Assembly: GCA_021849615.1 (NCBI GenBank)
Contig: JAJZSQ010000003.1
Coordinates: 1-64,000, forward strand
Source of the DNA: Pseudomonadota bacterium
GTDB taxonomy: Bacteria; Pseudomonadota; Gammaproteobacteria; Steroidobacterales; Steroidobacteraceae
DNA length: 64,000 nt
Reading direction: 5' to 3'
Shown: in pieces, positions 8,772 to 16,666 of the stretch
Layout of the letters: every line of letters starts with the position of its first letter
Numbering within the stretch: position 1 is the first letter of the stretch
Made by a program: the position numbers and the translations under genes
The notes under the pieces: model-generated
Told to the model about the DNA's origin: nothing
Database searches by the model: none
Seen by the model: only the letters and a program-made list of their open reading frames with translations

Positions 8772-10736
8772 TCATCCCAGCATCCGATCGACACTCAGTC
8801 GCTGCGCACCATTCGACGCATCTCCGGGCGGTGCCTGGGGCGCGATGCAGCTGATGACGGTGCCGCCCGTCTTTCCGGCCCGAATGGTCAGCAGTCCCCC
8901 GATGGCGCTCGAGCGGTAGCGCATGGCATTGGTCCCGAATCCCGATCCTTTCGCGCGGTCCCGGTCGATGCCGTGACCGTCATCTTCGATCTCCAGCTTC
9001 ACTGCGGTGGACCGCACCGTCAGGCGCACCGCGATGCGGTGCGCATCGGCGTGCTTCAGTGCATTCTGAATCGCTTCCTGTGCGATGCGGTACAGGTGTG
9101 TCCGGGCTTCGAGCGACAGCCGCAGTTCCGATTCAATGTGGGTACTGGCCTCGATGTGTGTGTCGCCCACGGCGCTCGATCGGGCGAGCTGTGCCAGCGC
9201 TGCGGCCAGATCGCCATTGGAACTCATCAGCGGCGAGAGCCCGTGAGCAATATTGCGCGCATTGTCGAGCGCCGAGCCGATCCGGTCCGAGAGCCGGCCG
9301 AGCTCGGGGAACATCGGCAAGCTATGTTCCTCGAACCTTGCAGCGAGTTCACTCGTCAAGATTGAGGCGACGGTGAGGTCCTGCGCCAGTCCGTCGTGAA
9401 GATCCTGCCCGAAGCGGCGCTGCTCATCGGAAATGGCGGTGACCAGGGCACTCTCGAGCGCCTTGCGTTCGGACACATCGAAGGCGAAGACGAGCCATGC
9501 GGCGCATCCGCCGTACTCCACGCTCTGCGCCCAGATCTCGACGAAGACCGTCGTGCCGTCCCGGGCCCGTTGGCGTAACTCCAAGGGCTGGACGACGTTC
9601 GCGGTCAGCATCGTCGCCAGCGTCAGTTCCTCGTGCGGCATCGCCAGGACCGAGATCGTGGATTGAAGCAGCTCGCCTCGAGCGTAGCCGTACTGGCGTT
9701 CAGCAGCGGAATTCACTGCCAGGAAGCGCAGTGTCTCCCGGTCGTGCACCCAGAGTGGCTGCGGGCAGGCGTCAAACAGCTGTTCGTAGCGCCGCTCCAG
9801 ACGCCGCTGCTCGGCGAGCAGCCAAGCGATGAGCAGCACCGGCACGGTGGTGGCTCCGATGTACGACCAGAGCATCACCAGTCCATCGATTTGATCCATC
9901 CGGCTCAGGATGCCGACGTCAAATGCCATTCCGCATACGGCCGTCGCGGTAAGCACGAGTCCGGCCGCGGCTGCGGGTACGAGCCCGAATCGCAGACACG
10001 TCGTCGCCACCAAAATGGTGCACGCGAGCAGGGCCGGGGCGCGCAGGAAGCGGTAGGCCGGAACCATGCCGGGCGCAAAGAGCATGACGGCGACGAGCGT
10101 GAGCAGCAGCACCAGGAGCAGACTGGCCGCGATCGGCTGCGCTCGCAGCGGCTGAAGGGCTTTCCATCGGGCGGCTACCAGCAGCGGGCCCAGGATCAAT
10201 GCGCCCATGAAGTCGTTCAGCCACCACCGGAGCCCGTCGATCAAGGTCCAGGCGGAGTGGTACATCGGGTCAATGGGGTACCACGCGGCGAACGTTCCAG
10301 CCCCCACCGCGGCGGGGATGAGCGTGCCGATCAGCGCCGCTGCCGCAAACAATGGGATGTCGCGTCCATGCTCGAAAGTGTCGTCAAAGTCGTAGCGTTG
10401 CAGGAGCCAGACAACGGTGAACACGCCCGCCGGCAGGCCCAGCTCGGCGATCATCGCCGGCGCGAGACTGCGGCCGTTGAGCAGGTCCACGAGCACGTTG
10501 GCTGCGTAGACGGGAACGTACTGCACGGGGCCCCAGCGGATCACCGCCGCCAGCGCGACCCCGCTGCCGAGCAGCCAGACCGCGACCCGGCCGCTCCAGC
10601 CCGGCGGTTGGATGCCGTGCGCGCAGATCGCGACGATGGCGACGAATACGATCAGGATGCGCGCGGCGATCCGAAGGGGGCCCGGCTCCCTCGGCGGACC
10701 CTTCGTGCCTGTCATCGCGGCATCGCTGCGCGGCAT
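8772..10736 (-). CDS. MASE1-PAS histidine kinase, NarL/HisKA_3 type
   Basis: 654 aa. Roughly residues 20-310 are a multi-helix membrane sensor of the MASE1 kind (WLLGSGVALAAVIRWGP, 'WWLNDFMGALILGPLL'). A PAS domain follows (about 325-440; 'QLFDACPQPLWVHDRETLRFLAVN'). The dimerisation domain has 'RRFGQDLHDGLAQDL', whose His is the phospho-acceptor of HisKA_3 kinases. The ATPase domain contains 'RIAQEAIQNALKHA' (N box) and 'EIEDDGHGID' (G1 box). Such kinases usually phosphorylate LuxR-type regulators, but none is adjacent. The REC-EAL gene lies upstream on the same strand with a 186-base gap and is the nearest possible partner. Confidence 0.88.
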   Translation of the reverse strand: MPRSDAAMTGTKGPPREPGPLRIAARILIVFVAIVAICAHGIQPPGWSGRVAVWLLGSGVALAAVIRWGPVQYVPVYAANVLVDLLNGRSLAPAMIAELGLPAGVFTVVWLLQRYDFDDTFEHGRDIPLFAAAALIGTLIPAAVGAGTFAAWYPIDPMYHSAWTLIDGLRWWLNDFMGALILGPLLVAARWKALQPLRAQPIAASLLLVLLLTLVAVMLFAPGMVPAYRFLRAPALLACTILVATTCLRFGLVPAAAAGLVLTATAVCGMAFDVGILSRMDQIDGLVMLWSYIGATTVPVLLIAWLLAEQRRLERRYEQLFDACPQPLWVHDRETLRFLAVNSAAERQYGYARGELLQSTISVLAMPHEELTLATMLTANVVQPLELRQRARDGTTVFVEIWAQSVEYGGCAAWLVFAFDVSERKALESALVTAISDEQRRFGQDLHDGLAQDLTVASILTSELAARFEEHSLPMFPELGRLSDRIGSALDNARNIAHGLSPLMSSNGDLAAALAQLARSSAVGDTHIEASTHIESELRLSLEARTHLYRIAQEAIQNALKHADAHRIAVRLTVRSTAVKLEIEDDGHGIDRDRAKGSGFGTNAMRYRSSAIGGLLTIRAGKTGGTVISCIAPQAPPGDASNGAQRLSVDRMLG

Positions 10737-10922
10737 GGCTGTGATTGCGCCCGTGGCTCTGGACGGTGATCGGGGTGTTCAGCCGGCTGCTTCTGACTTG
10801 AAAATCATGGTATCACAGGGGCTCAGCCCCAAGATGCGAGGCCCTTCTCAGGGTGCCGACTCGTCCTCGCTGGCTCACAGCCGATGAGTCCTCAGCCCCC
10901 GCCGTGGGCCGCAGAGGTGAGT

Positions 10923-12044
10923 TCAGCCGAGCAGGCCGACGGTCGGACGGCCGAACAGATAGCCCTGCAGGAAGTCCGCACCCAGTCTCGTGACCATCTC
11001 GGCCTCGGCATGCGTCTCGATGCCTTCGACGATGAGTTGTGCCTGGGTTGCCTTGGCGACGCTGACCAGCAATTCGAAGAGTCGTTGTTTGCGCGTATCG
11101 GAATCGATGTCCCGTGCGATGGTCATGTCCACCTTGACGAACGCGGCACGAAGCTCGGCGAGGACCGACAGAGAGTTGTAGCCGGCGCCGAGGTCATCCA
11201 CCGCGATGCGAAAGCCGGCCTGGGTGAGGAATTCGACGGCATGGCGCCAGTTCATGATCTGCAGCACATCGGCCCGTTCGGTGATCTCGACGACGATGCG
11301 CGAGGCATGGGCGGCGAGCGGCTCGAGCCGGCGGCGCACCTGTTCGAGATCGTTCAGTTCCGCCGGGTGCGAGTTCATGAACAGCAGCGCGTCGGCCGGC
11401 ATGACCGTGAGGACTCGTTCGACGCACCCGGCGACCGCATCCGCGAGCCGCCCGATCATTCCGTGCGCTTCTGCGGCGGAAATCATCGCGAGCGGAGAGT
11501 CGAATCCCGGATGCCTGCTGCGCAGCAGCGCCTCGTAGCCGATCACGCTGTGATCGATCGCGCGTACCAGCGGCTGCAACGCGAGGGTGAACGCGCCAGA
11601 GAGCAGGCATTCCTCGAGTTGGCGGTGCTGCTGATCGAAGCCGTCGCGCAGCGAGCCGATGTAGACCTCGCGCAGCTTGGCGCGGCCCTCGAGAGCGCCC
11701 TCGAGGGCGCTGAGAATGTGCTGCCGGTCGAAGGGCTTGGGTATGACGCGGGCGATCTCGCCGCGGTTGACGGCATCCACCACGACCGGAAGGTCGAGCG
11801 TACCCGACATCAGGAGGCGGACACATTTCGGCTGGATCTCGCGCAGCCGGTTGAGCACGTCGAGCCCGTTGGGTGGCGGAATCTGATAATCGACGATCGC
11901 GGCGTCGTAATCCGCCCCGAGGGTGCGCGTCAGCGCCTCAGTGCCGTCCGCGGCCGTGTCCACTTCGTGACCCAGCCGCAGCAGAATCGAACTGAGGACC
12001 TCGCGCAGACCGGCGTCATCGTCGACCACGAGTATGCGCGGCAT
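10923..12044 (-). CDS. Response regulator with c-di-GMP phosphodiesterase (REC-EAL)
   Basis: 373 aa. Residues 1-120 are a receiver domain: acidic pocket 'VVDDD', phospho-acceptor Asp in 'AAIVDYQIP', conserved Lys in 'VIPKPFD'. The EAL domain occupies about 135-370 with 'YEALLR' (the EAL signature), 'MNSHP', 'VEITER', 'AVDDLGAGYNS', 'VKVDM', 'VEGIET' and 'QGYLFGRP'. The metal-binding and catalytic acidic residues and the Lys all appear present, so it is probably an active c-di-GMP hydrolase (c-di-GMP to pGpG) controlled by phosphorylation. The start has a strong AGGGGGG ribosome site. Partner kinase unknown; the neighbouring MASE1 kinase is a candidate. Confidence 0.9.
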   Translation of the reverse strand: MPRILVVDDDAGLREVLSSILLRLGHEVDTAADGTEALTRTLGADYDAAIVDYQIPPPNGLDVLNRLREIQPKCVRLLMSGTLDLPVVVDAVNRGEIARVIPKPFDRQHILSALEGALEGRAKLREVYIGSLRDGFDQQHRQLEECLLSGAFTLALQPLVRAIDHSVIGYEALLRSRHPGFDSPLAMISAAEAHGMIGRLADAVAGCVERVLTVMPADALLFMNSHPAELNDLEQVRRRLEPLAAHASRIVVEITERADVLQIMNWRHAVEFLTQAGFRIAVDDLGAGYNSLSVLAELRAAFVKVDMTIARDIDSDTRKQRLFELLVSVAKATQAQLIVEGIETHAEAEMVTRLGADFLQGYLFGRPTVGLLG

Positions 12045-12258
12045 GATGCGGCCCCCCTGAGGCGATCAGTGACGCTCATCATGCGCCGCGCCCGCGCGGG
12101 TGTACAGGCACAGCCCATCGGTTCGGCCTCGGGGGGCGCAGCGCTCGGTGCCGTCCGTGCGAGCCGGGAGCGCGGGCGGACCTCAAATCACTTCCGCCCC
12201 GGGGACTCGCGCTCGAGGAGGTGAGGCGAGCGGGGCCTGCGCGGCCGAACGGGCCGGC

Positions 12259-12474
12259 TCAGAGGCGTTTCAGAAGGCCCGCGGCCAGCAGGATGACACC
12301 GGCGCCGAGTACCGTTCCCCCGACCCAGCCGGGCAGGGTCCTTTCGTGGCGCACGCTCGCTTGCACACCCGCGAATTTGAAGACGCGCTGCTGCGAGGCG
12401 TAGTGCGGCGGCCGCAGGATCAGAAACAAGCCCCCGGCTGCGAGAATGAGTCCGGCAACGATCGATACTTTCAC
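12259..12474 (-). CDS. Small two-helix membrane protein (DUF3185-like)
   Basis: 71 aa from a GTG start (VKVSIVAGLILAAGGLFLIL...). Two hydrophobic helices (residues about 3-20 and 49-67) flank a polar loop of about 28 residues. This layout matches a family of very small inner-membrane proteins of unknown role, with Lys at position 2, 'AAGGLFLI' in helix 1 and 'LGAGVILLAAG' in helix 2. No neighbouring gene explains it. The ribosome site is weak. Confidence 0.6.
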   Translation of the reverse strand: MKVSIVAGLILAAGGLFLILRPPHYASQQRVFKFAGVQASVRHERTLPGWVGGTVLGAGVILLAAGLLKRL

Positions 12475-12626
12475 GTTTCTACACCGCTTGAGGTGGGCGT
12501 CGAGGGAATTCTAGCATTGATCCGAATTCGCCTGCGTGCGGCGGCTTCCGGTGATGAACGGCTCGGAGAACCCGCACCGGGTGCGCTCAGATGTCCGCAC
12601 GGCACCACCGACGCTCTGCGGAGACA

Positions 12627-13766
12627 CTAGTTGACGACGTCGGTCTGCGCGGGTGCGGCATCACCGGCCTTGATCGCATAGGGCAGTACGTCATCGACGA
12701 GGTGTACCAGGAAGTGGCCGGGCTGTTCTTCGAAGATCATATGGGAAGAGTGGGCGAAGATGACGAGCCGTTTCGATGGGGCATGCAACCGCTTGAACCA
12801 CTGCACAGTGAGCGACGCGGGAGTCGTTTCATCATGGGCGCCGACGAATTCGATGATCGGACAGGCAAAGTCGGTCACGTGGTCGAAGTTGACCTTCAGC
12901 AGCGGACCGAGCAGGTGGTGCAACGAGTAGAGGCTGCCGGCGTCGATGGCCTTCAAGTCACGGCTCGAGTATTCGGGGGACAGCCGCCAGGTGCGCGAAT
13001 CCCACTCGAAGTTGCGACGTCGGAACGTGAGTCCGCCGTAGTACATCTCCCAGCGGCTGCGTACCGAGACTCGCTTCAGCGTCAGGGCAGGGCCGGGATA
13101 GGGTGCGATCGCTTCGAGCTGATGGATCGCCTTGAGGTTGTGATGCGTTTCGGCCTCGCGTAGCGCAAAGTCGTAACCGAGCCGCTCGCCGCGGCGCATG
13201 TTGACGATTTGACCCACGCCGATATAGGCGTAGAACCAGTTCGGATGACGCTCGGCCAGTTCGACTCCGAGCACAGTGCCCCAGGAATGCCCCAGCAGAA
13301 AGATCTTTCGCTTGTGGAAACGCGTGCGCAGATAGCGTACGAGCTGAGCGGCATCGTGGGTCATGCCGGCGATGGTCATGCCCGGTGACTGAGCGGCGCG
13401 CGTATTGGCCGCGAAGGTCTTGCCGGTGCCGCGCTGGTCCCATTCCACCACGGTGAAATAGTCCTCCCAGGGACGCTGGAAGGTCCAGGCCGCCGGCATT
13501 TCCGGAGAACCAGGTCCGCCGTGCAGCACCAGCAGAATCGGATTGCGCAGATCGGTTCCGCGGATCGAAATCCATTGCCGAATCCCGTCGATCGGCACGT
13601 ACAGCTGCTGCTCGATCCCGTGCGGCGAGACGATGTCGTTGCGGGCGGAAATGATCGCCTTGACCTCGGCGAGTGGAATCTGACGGGTCGCGGCCTGCGC
13701 GGTGATCGAGAGTGCGGCGCACACGGCGGTTGACGTGAACACGCGGGTCCATCGGCTGTACGGCAT
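12627..13766 (-). CDS. Secreted alpha/beta hydrolase, proline iminopeptidase-like (S33)
   Basis: 379 aa. ATG at 13766 has an excellent ribosome site (AGGGGAG) and opens a Sec signal peptide (residues 1-25, ending TAQA), so it is chosen over the longer frame from 13865. 'LVLHGGPGSPE' is the oxyanion-hole motif of S33 peptidases, 'LLGHSWGTVLG' contains the Ser nucleophile, and 'EFVGAHDETTP' and 'FAHSSHMIFEE' provide Asp and His. The family removes N-terminal proline or hydrolyses related amides and esters; here the enzyme would act in the periplasm. It is followed by the divergent Fap-like cluster. Confidence 0.85.
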   Translation of the reverse strand: MPYSRWTRVFTSTAVCAALSITAQAATRQIPLAEVKAIISARNDIVSPHGIEQQLYVPIDGIRQWISIRGTDLRNPILLVLHGGPGSPEMPAAWTFQRPWEDYFTVVEWDQRGTGKTFAANTRAAQSPGMTIAGMTHDAAQLVRYLRTRFHKRKIFLLGHSWGTVLGVELAERHPNWFYAYIGVGQIVNMRRGERLGYDFALREAETHHNLKAIHQLEAIAPYPGPALTLKRVSVRSRWEMYYGGLTFRRRNFEWDSRTWRLSPEYSSRDLKAIDAGSLYSLHHLLGPLLKVNFDHVTDFACPIIEFVGAHDETTPASLTVQWFKRLHAPSKRLVIFAHSSHMIFEEQPGHFLVHLVDDVLPYAIKAGDAAPAQTDVVN

Positions 13767-14183
13767 GCTGCTCCCCTGGTGAATCGAGCGTTGTGAAGGT
13801 CTGGCTGCTGTAGCGTTCAGCGTCTCTCTGCCGTTCAGAACACGGCCACGCCTCACGAGTTGCATGCCGTGAGCAGGGGGCGCCGAATGTGACCCCGGCC
13901 TGACTCCAGGGTGGTGGTTCTCGTCGTCCGTGCGCGGGGAATCCGCCTCAGGAGACCGCCATCCGGAAGGTGATTCGGTCCCGACACATGTCTCGCCGCC
14001 GCAGCGGCCGGACGGCTGGGTCGTGCGGGACGCCTGCCAATTATTTCAGGCACTTGGCGGTCTGTCTCTTCGTGGCACGGGGGTTGCTTGAAGAGCGCTG
14101 CAGCCAGGAACCGACTGTGTGCAGTGGTGAGCGGCGGCGCAATGCATCGCGAAGTCAAACCATCCATGTGCGGAGAACCCTCA
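13767..14183. other. Divergent regulatory region before the Fap-like operon
   Basis: About 415 bases between the S33 peptidase gene start and the Gly-rich protein gene. It holds the sigma-54 promoter at 14073-14089. Upstream lie two small inverted repeats that could be activator sites: GACA-CA-TGTC at 13983-13992 and GCCAA-N13-TTGGC at 14036-14058. Both have short arms and are weak candidates. Confidence 0.45.
14073..14089 (+). promoter_or_regulatory. Sigma-54 (RpoN) promoter
   Basis: TGGCACGGGGGTTGCTT matches the sigma-54 consensus (TGGCACG-N4-TTGCW): GG of the -24 element at 14074-14075 and GC of the -12 element at 14086-14087 are separated by exactly 10 bases. The predicted transcript starts near 14099, about 85 bases before the Gly-rich gene. 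A sigma-54 activator gene sits at the other end of the same cluster. Confidence 0.85.
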
Positions 14184-15374
14184 ATGAAGACGAATAAACT
14201 GATTGCCATGGCCATCGCCGTGGCGCTGGCGTCGGCCTCTGGGCTGGCGATGGCGAGTAACGGAGGTGGAGGAGGCGGTCCTCCATCGAAGTCCGTCACG
14301 AAGAACAGCACGGCAACGCAGGGCGGCAACGGCAGCCCGCAAGCGAACCTCGGTTCGTCGGCGAACGTCAGCAGTTATGACCCGACGACGACGACGAATA
14401 TGAACGTGACGAAGACCGTCACCAACGATACGTGGAACACGACAGTTGCGGCGACGTCGAATCTGAACGCGACGGTGTCCGGAAATACGGTTGCCGGCGT
14501 CGGCAATACCGCCTGGAATACCGGCAATGCCAACGGTGCCAGCGGAGCCGCGGGCGGTCGCGGTGGCGCCGGATATGGCGGCCCGAGTGGTGGATCCTCG
14601 GCGAGTATGTCCACCGCCGGAGGCAACGGAGCGAAGGGCGCCGTCGGGGCGCAGGGCGGTTCGGTGACCGCTGGCGACACCACCAACGGAAGCGCCAGCA
14701 ACGGCAGCGCGCATGCCGGTGAAGGTGGAAACGGCGGGGACGTTGGTTTCACCAAGACCGGAGCCGGAGGCGGAGGCGCCGGGATGGGCGGACCGGCGAC
14801 GGGCGGACTCAGTGCCGCAACGAACAATGGCTCGAGCGGCAGCGGATCGGGACGGCCGGGACCCTACAGCAGCTATCCGGGTGGCTCGAGTGCTCAGCCG
14901 AATAACGCGAGCAGCGGCAACGGCGGGGATGCCTCGGCCGGCAGTGGCACCGGTGGCGGCGCGGCCAACACGGTGGCGAGCACGAATACGGCCGGACAAG
15001 GCGGGTCAGGCGGCTCTGCCGCCAATGGCTACGCGGCGAATGGCAGTGCGACGGCATCGCTCGGCAATGCCGGCAGCGGCGGCAGCGGTGGCAACGGCGG
15101 CAGCGGCGGATCCGGTACCGGAGGCACGCAGGCGACGACGACCGGAACCGGTGGCGTCGGCAACGGAGCGGTCGGGGGAGCGGGTGGCGCAGGGGGCATG
15201 GGCGGAAACAATACCGTGACCGCCGGGACATTCGATATGTCCAACAACATCAGCAGCGCCTTCACCAATGGGGCGGGCATCACGGTGGCGAGCCAGAACA
15301 GCGGCATGTCGTCGCTGATTCAGCAGAGCGTCAACGTGCAGGCCAACCTGTCGCTTTCGGCGACCGGTCATTAG
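14184..15374 (+). CDS. Gly-rich secreted fibre/amyloid-like protein (FapB/C-like candidate)
   Basis: 396 aa from ATG 14184, which has a GGAGA ribosome site; the open frame from 14088 is too long at the front. Residues 1-25 are a signal peptide (ending LAMA-SN). The body (about 25-350) is dominated by Gly, Ser, Ala, Asn and Thr with repeated GGxGG, GNGG and NGSA blocks and no Cys. The last 45 residues differ: 'FDMSNNISSAFTNGAGITVASQNSGMSSLIQQSVNVQANL'. A near-copy of this tail occurs in the next protein. With a C39 peptidase and FapF-like barrel in the same locus, a major subunit of an extracellular fibre or adhesin is the best guess. This is inference; no single residue proves amyloid formation. 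It may instead be a non-polymerising adhesin. Confidence 0.65.
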   Translation: MKTNKLIAMAIAVALASASGLAMASNGGGGGGPPSKSVTKNSTATQGGNGSPQANLGSSANVSSYDPTTTTNMNVTKTVTNDTWNTTVAATSNLNATVSGNTVAGVGNTAWNTGNANGASGAAGGRGGAGYGGPSGGSSASMSTAGGNGAKGAVGAQGGSVTAGDTTNGSASNGSAHAGEGGNGGDVGFTKTGAGGGGAGMGGPATGGLSAATNNGSSGSGSGRPGPYSSYPGGSSAQPNNASSGNGGDASAGSGTGGGAANTVASTNTAGQGGSGGSAANGYAANGSATASLGNAGSGGSGGNGGSGGSGTGGTQATTTGTGGVGNGAVGGAGGAGGMGGNNTVTAGTFDMSNNISSAFTNGAGITVASQNSGMSSLIQQSVNVQANLSLSATGH

Positions 15375-15388
15375 CACCGGGGAGCGTT

Positions 15389-15419
15389 CCGGAGCGCGCG
15401 CCTCGGGCGCGCGCTCCGG
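15389..15419 (+). terminator. Strong intra-operon hairpin after the Gly-rich gene
   Basis: CCGGAGCGCGCGCC - TCG - GGCGCGCGCTCCGG is a perfect 14-base-pair stem with a 3-base loop, 14 bases after the stop codon of the Gly-rich gene. The sequence CCGCTCTTTG follows. It would act as a partial terminator or as a 3'-end stabiliser, giving more message for the first gene than for the genes below it. Confidence 0.6.
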
Positions 15420-15440
15420 CCGCTCTTTGCGGAGGTTGCC

Positions 15441-15938
15441 ATGAATCACCCCATAGTACCGATCATCATGCTGGCGTCCCTGGGCGCTCTCGGGTGTGCT
15501 GCCGCGCGGGGTGAGACGCCGAAGCCGCCCCCCGTTCCGGCGCCGAAGGTCCAGGCCCGTTCGGCCGTTCAAGGGACTGCACGGCAGACCTCGCCCGTGC
15601 GGACCGCTGCTGCGGTGCGCCCGTCAAAGACGCCAGCGCACGCAAAGCCGGATGCGAAATCCCCTTCGGACTCGGCGGCCCTGCTGAGCGCGGCGGTGAT
15701 CGGGGATGCCCTCCTCGCCAAGGAGCGCGGTGGCACCGATACCCAGCTGAGTCAGAACAATTCCAACGGTGCGGTCAGCGGAAACGTGGCCTCGCAGCTG
15801 ACCACCGGGTCGAACTCGATCAGCAGCAGCGCGTTCTCGAACTCCTCGGGCATTCCGATCGTCATCCAGAATTCCGGCAACAACGTGTTGATTCAGAACT
15901 CGACGATCCTGAACCTGCAGCTGACCGGCCAGAAGTAA
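15441..15938 (+). CDS. Small secreted protein of the Fap-like cluster with GG motif and shared tail
   Basis: 165 aa. The N-terminus is a short hydrophobic segment (about residues 4-22) ending at a Cys (GALGCAAARG) that is only a poor lipobox, so the type of signal peptide is unclear. Residues 27-85 are Pro/Ala/Lys-rich and disordered-looking. A double-Gly site follows ('GDALLAKERGG', Gly 97-98), then a 67-residue C-terminal part ending 'SSSAFSNSSGIPIVIQNSGNNVLIQNSTILNLQL'. That tail closely parallels the end of the Gly-rich protein. It may be a minor or nucleating subunit, matured by the adjacent peptidase. Good ribosome site (GGAGG) 7 bases before the ATG. Confidence 0.65.
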   Translation: MNHPIVPIIMLASLGALGCAAARGETPKPPPVPAPKVQARSAVQGTARQTSPVRTAAAVRPSKTPAHAKPDAKSPSDSAALLSAAVIGDALLAKERGGTDTQLSQNNSNGAVSGNVASQLTTGSNSISSSAFSNSSGIPIVIQNSGNNVLIQNSTILNLQLTGQK

Positions 15939-15948
15939 AGGCGCTGTC

Positions 15949-16650
15949 GTGAAAAGGGTTCAGGGGGCGACGCTCCCGATGGCGCTCGGGCTGCTGGCGG
16001 TAAGCGCCGCGCACGCCGAAGGCATGATCCAGGTGAGTGCCGGGGAGTCGTATTCGGTGCCCGTGCACACGTTGCAGCAGATGCGTTATGAATGGGCATT
16101 CCGCCGCACGGTGCATCAGCGATACGACTTCAGTTGTGGTTCGGCGGCGCTCGCGACGCTACTGACCTACCAATACGGGCGCCCGACTACCGAGACCGCC
16201 GTGTTCCGCTCGATGTACGCGGTGGGCAATCAGGCGCAGATCCGTGTCGAGGGCTTCTCGCTGCTCGATATGAAGCGTTATCTGCAGAGTCTGGGCTACG
16301 TGGCTGACGGGGTGCGGGTCCCTCTGAGCACGCTGATCAGGATCGGCATCCCGGCGATCGCCCTGATCACCGATCACGGCTACCGGCACTTCGTCGTCGT
16401 CAAGGGCGCCAGTGCCTATCGGGTGGTGCTCGGGGATCCGGCGCTTGGCCGCCGGGTCATGTCCCGCAAGGCGTTCGCGCGCGTGCGGGTGGGCAATCTG
16501 TTCTTCGTGATCCGCAACGATCTGAATATCGCCCGGTTCAATCTGCCGGCCGACTGGAGATCGGCGACGCCGCCGCCGCTGTTCCTCGGCGTGGATCGGC
16601 ATTCACTGGCCCTTGAATTCCTTGAAATTCCAAACGGGAATCGCTTCTGA
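15949..16650 (+). CDS. Periplasmic C39-family cysteine peptidase (FapD-like)
   Basis: 233 aa from a GTG start, 10 bases after the previous stop, with an AAGG ribosome site. A signal peptide (residues about 1-24, ending AHA) puts it in the periplasm, unlike the C39 domains fused to ABC exporters. The catalytic set is intact: Gln and Cys in 'HQRYDFSCGSAAL', His in 'GYRHFVVVKG', Asp in 'VLGDPALG'. C39 peptidases cleave after double-Gly leaders. Two secreted neighbours carry such motifs, making them the likely substrates. In Pseudomonas the equivalent gene fapD is required for functional-amyloid export; orthology is inferred from context and fold. Confidence 0.85.
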   Translation: MKRVQGATLPMALGLLAVSAAHAEGMIQVSAGESYSVPVHTLQQMRYEWAFRRTVHQRYDFSCGSAALATLLTYQYGRPTTETAVFRSMYAVGNQAQIRVEGFSLLDMKRYLQSLGYVADGVRVPLSTLIRIGIPAIALITDHGYRHFVVVKGASAYRVVLGDPALGRRVMSRKAFARVRVGNLFFVIRNDLNIARFNLPADWRSATPPPLFLGVDRHSLALEFLEIPNGNRF

Positions 16651-16666
16651 GCGAGTGGAGGCCCGT

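Noticed and set aside
8436-9365. 309-aa plus-strand frame
   Set aside because: It lies antisense to the histidine-kinase gene with its Arg/Gly-rich shadow composition, and its start crosses the small Lys-rich gene.
14501-15200. Gly/Ala-rich GGxGG blocks as a CRISPR or tandem DNA repeat
   Set aside because: The blocks vary in length and sequence at DNA level and have no regular spacing; they are a compositional feature of the Gly-rich protein.
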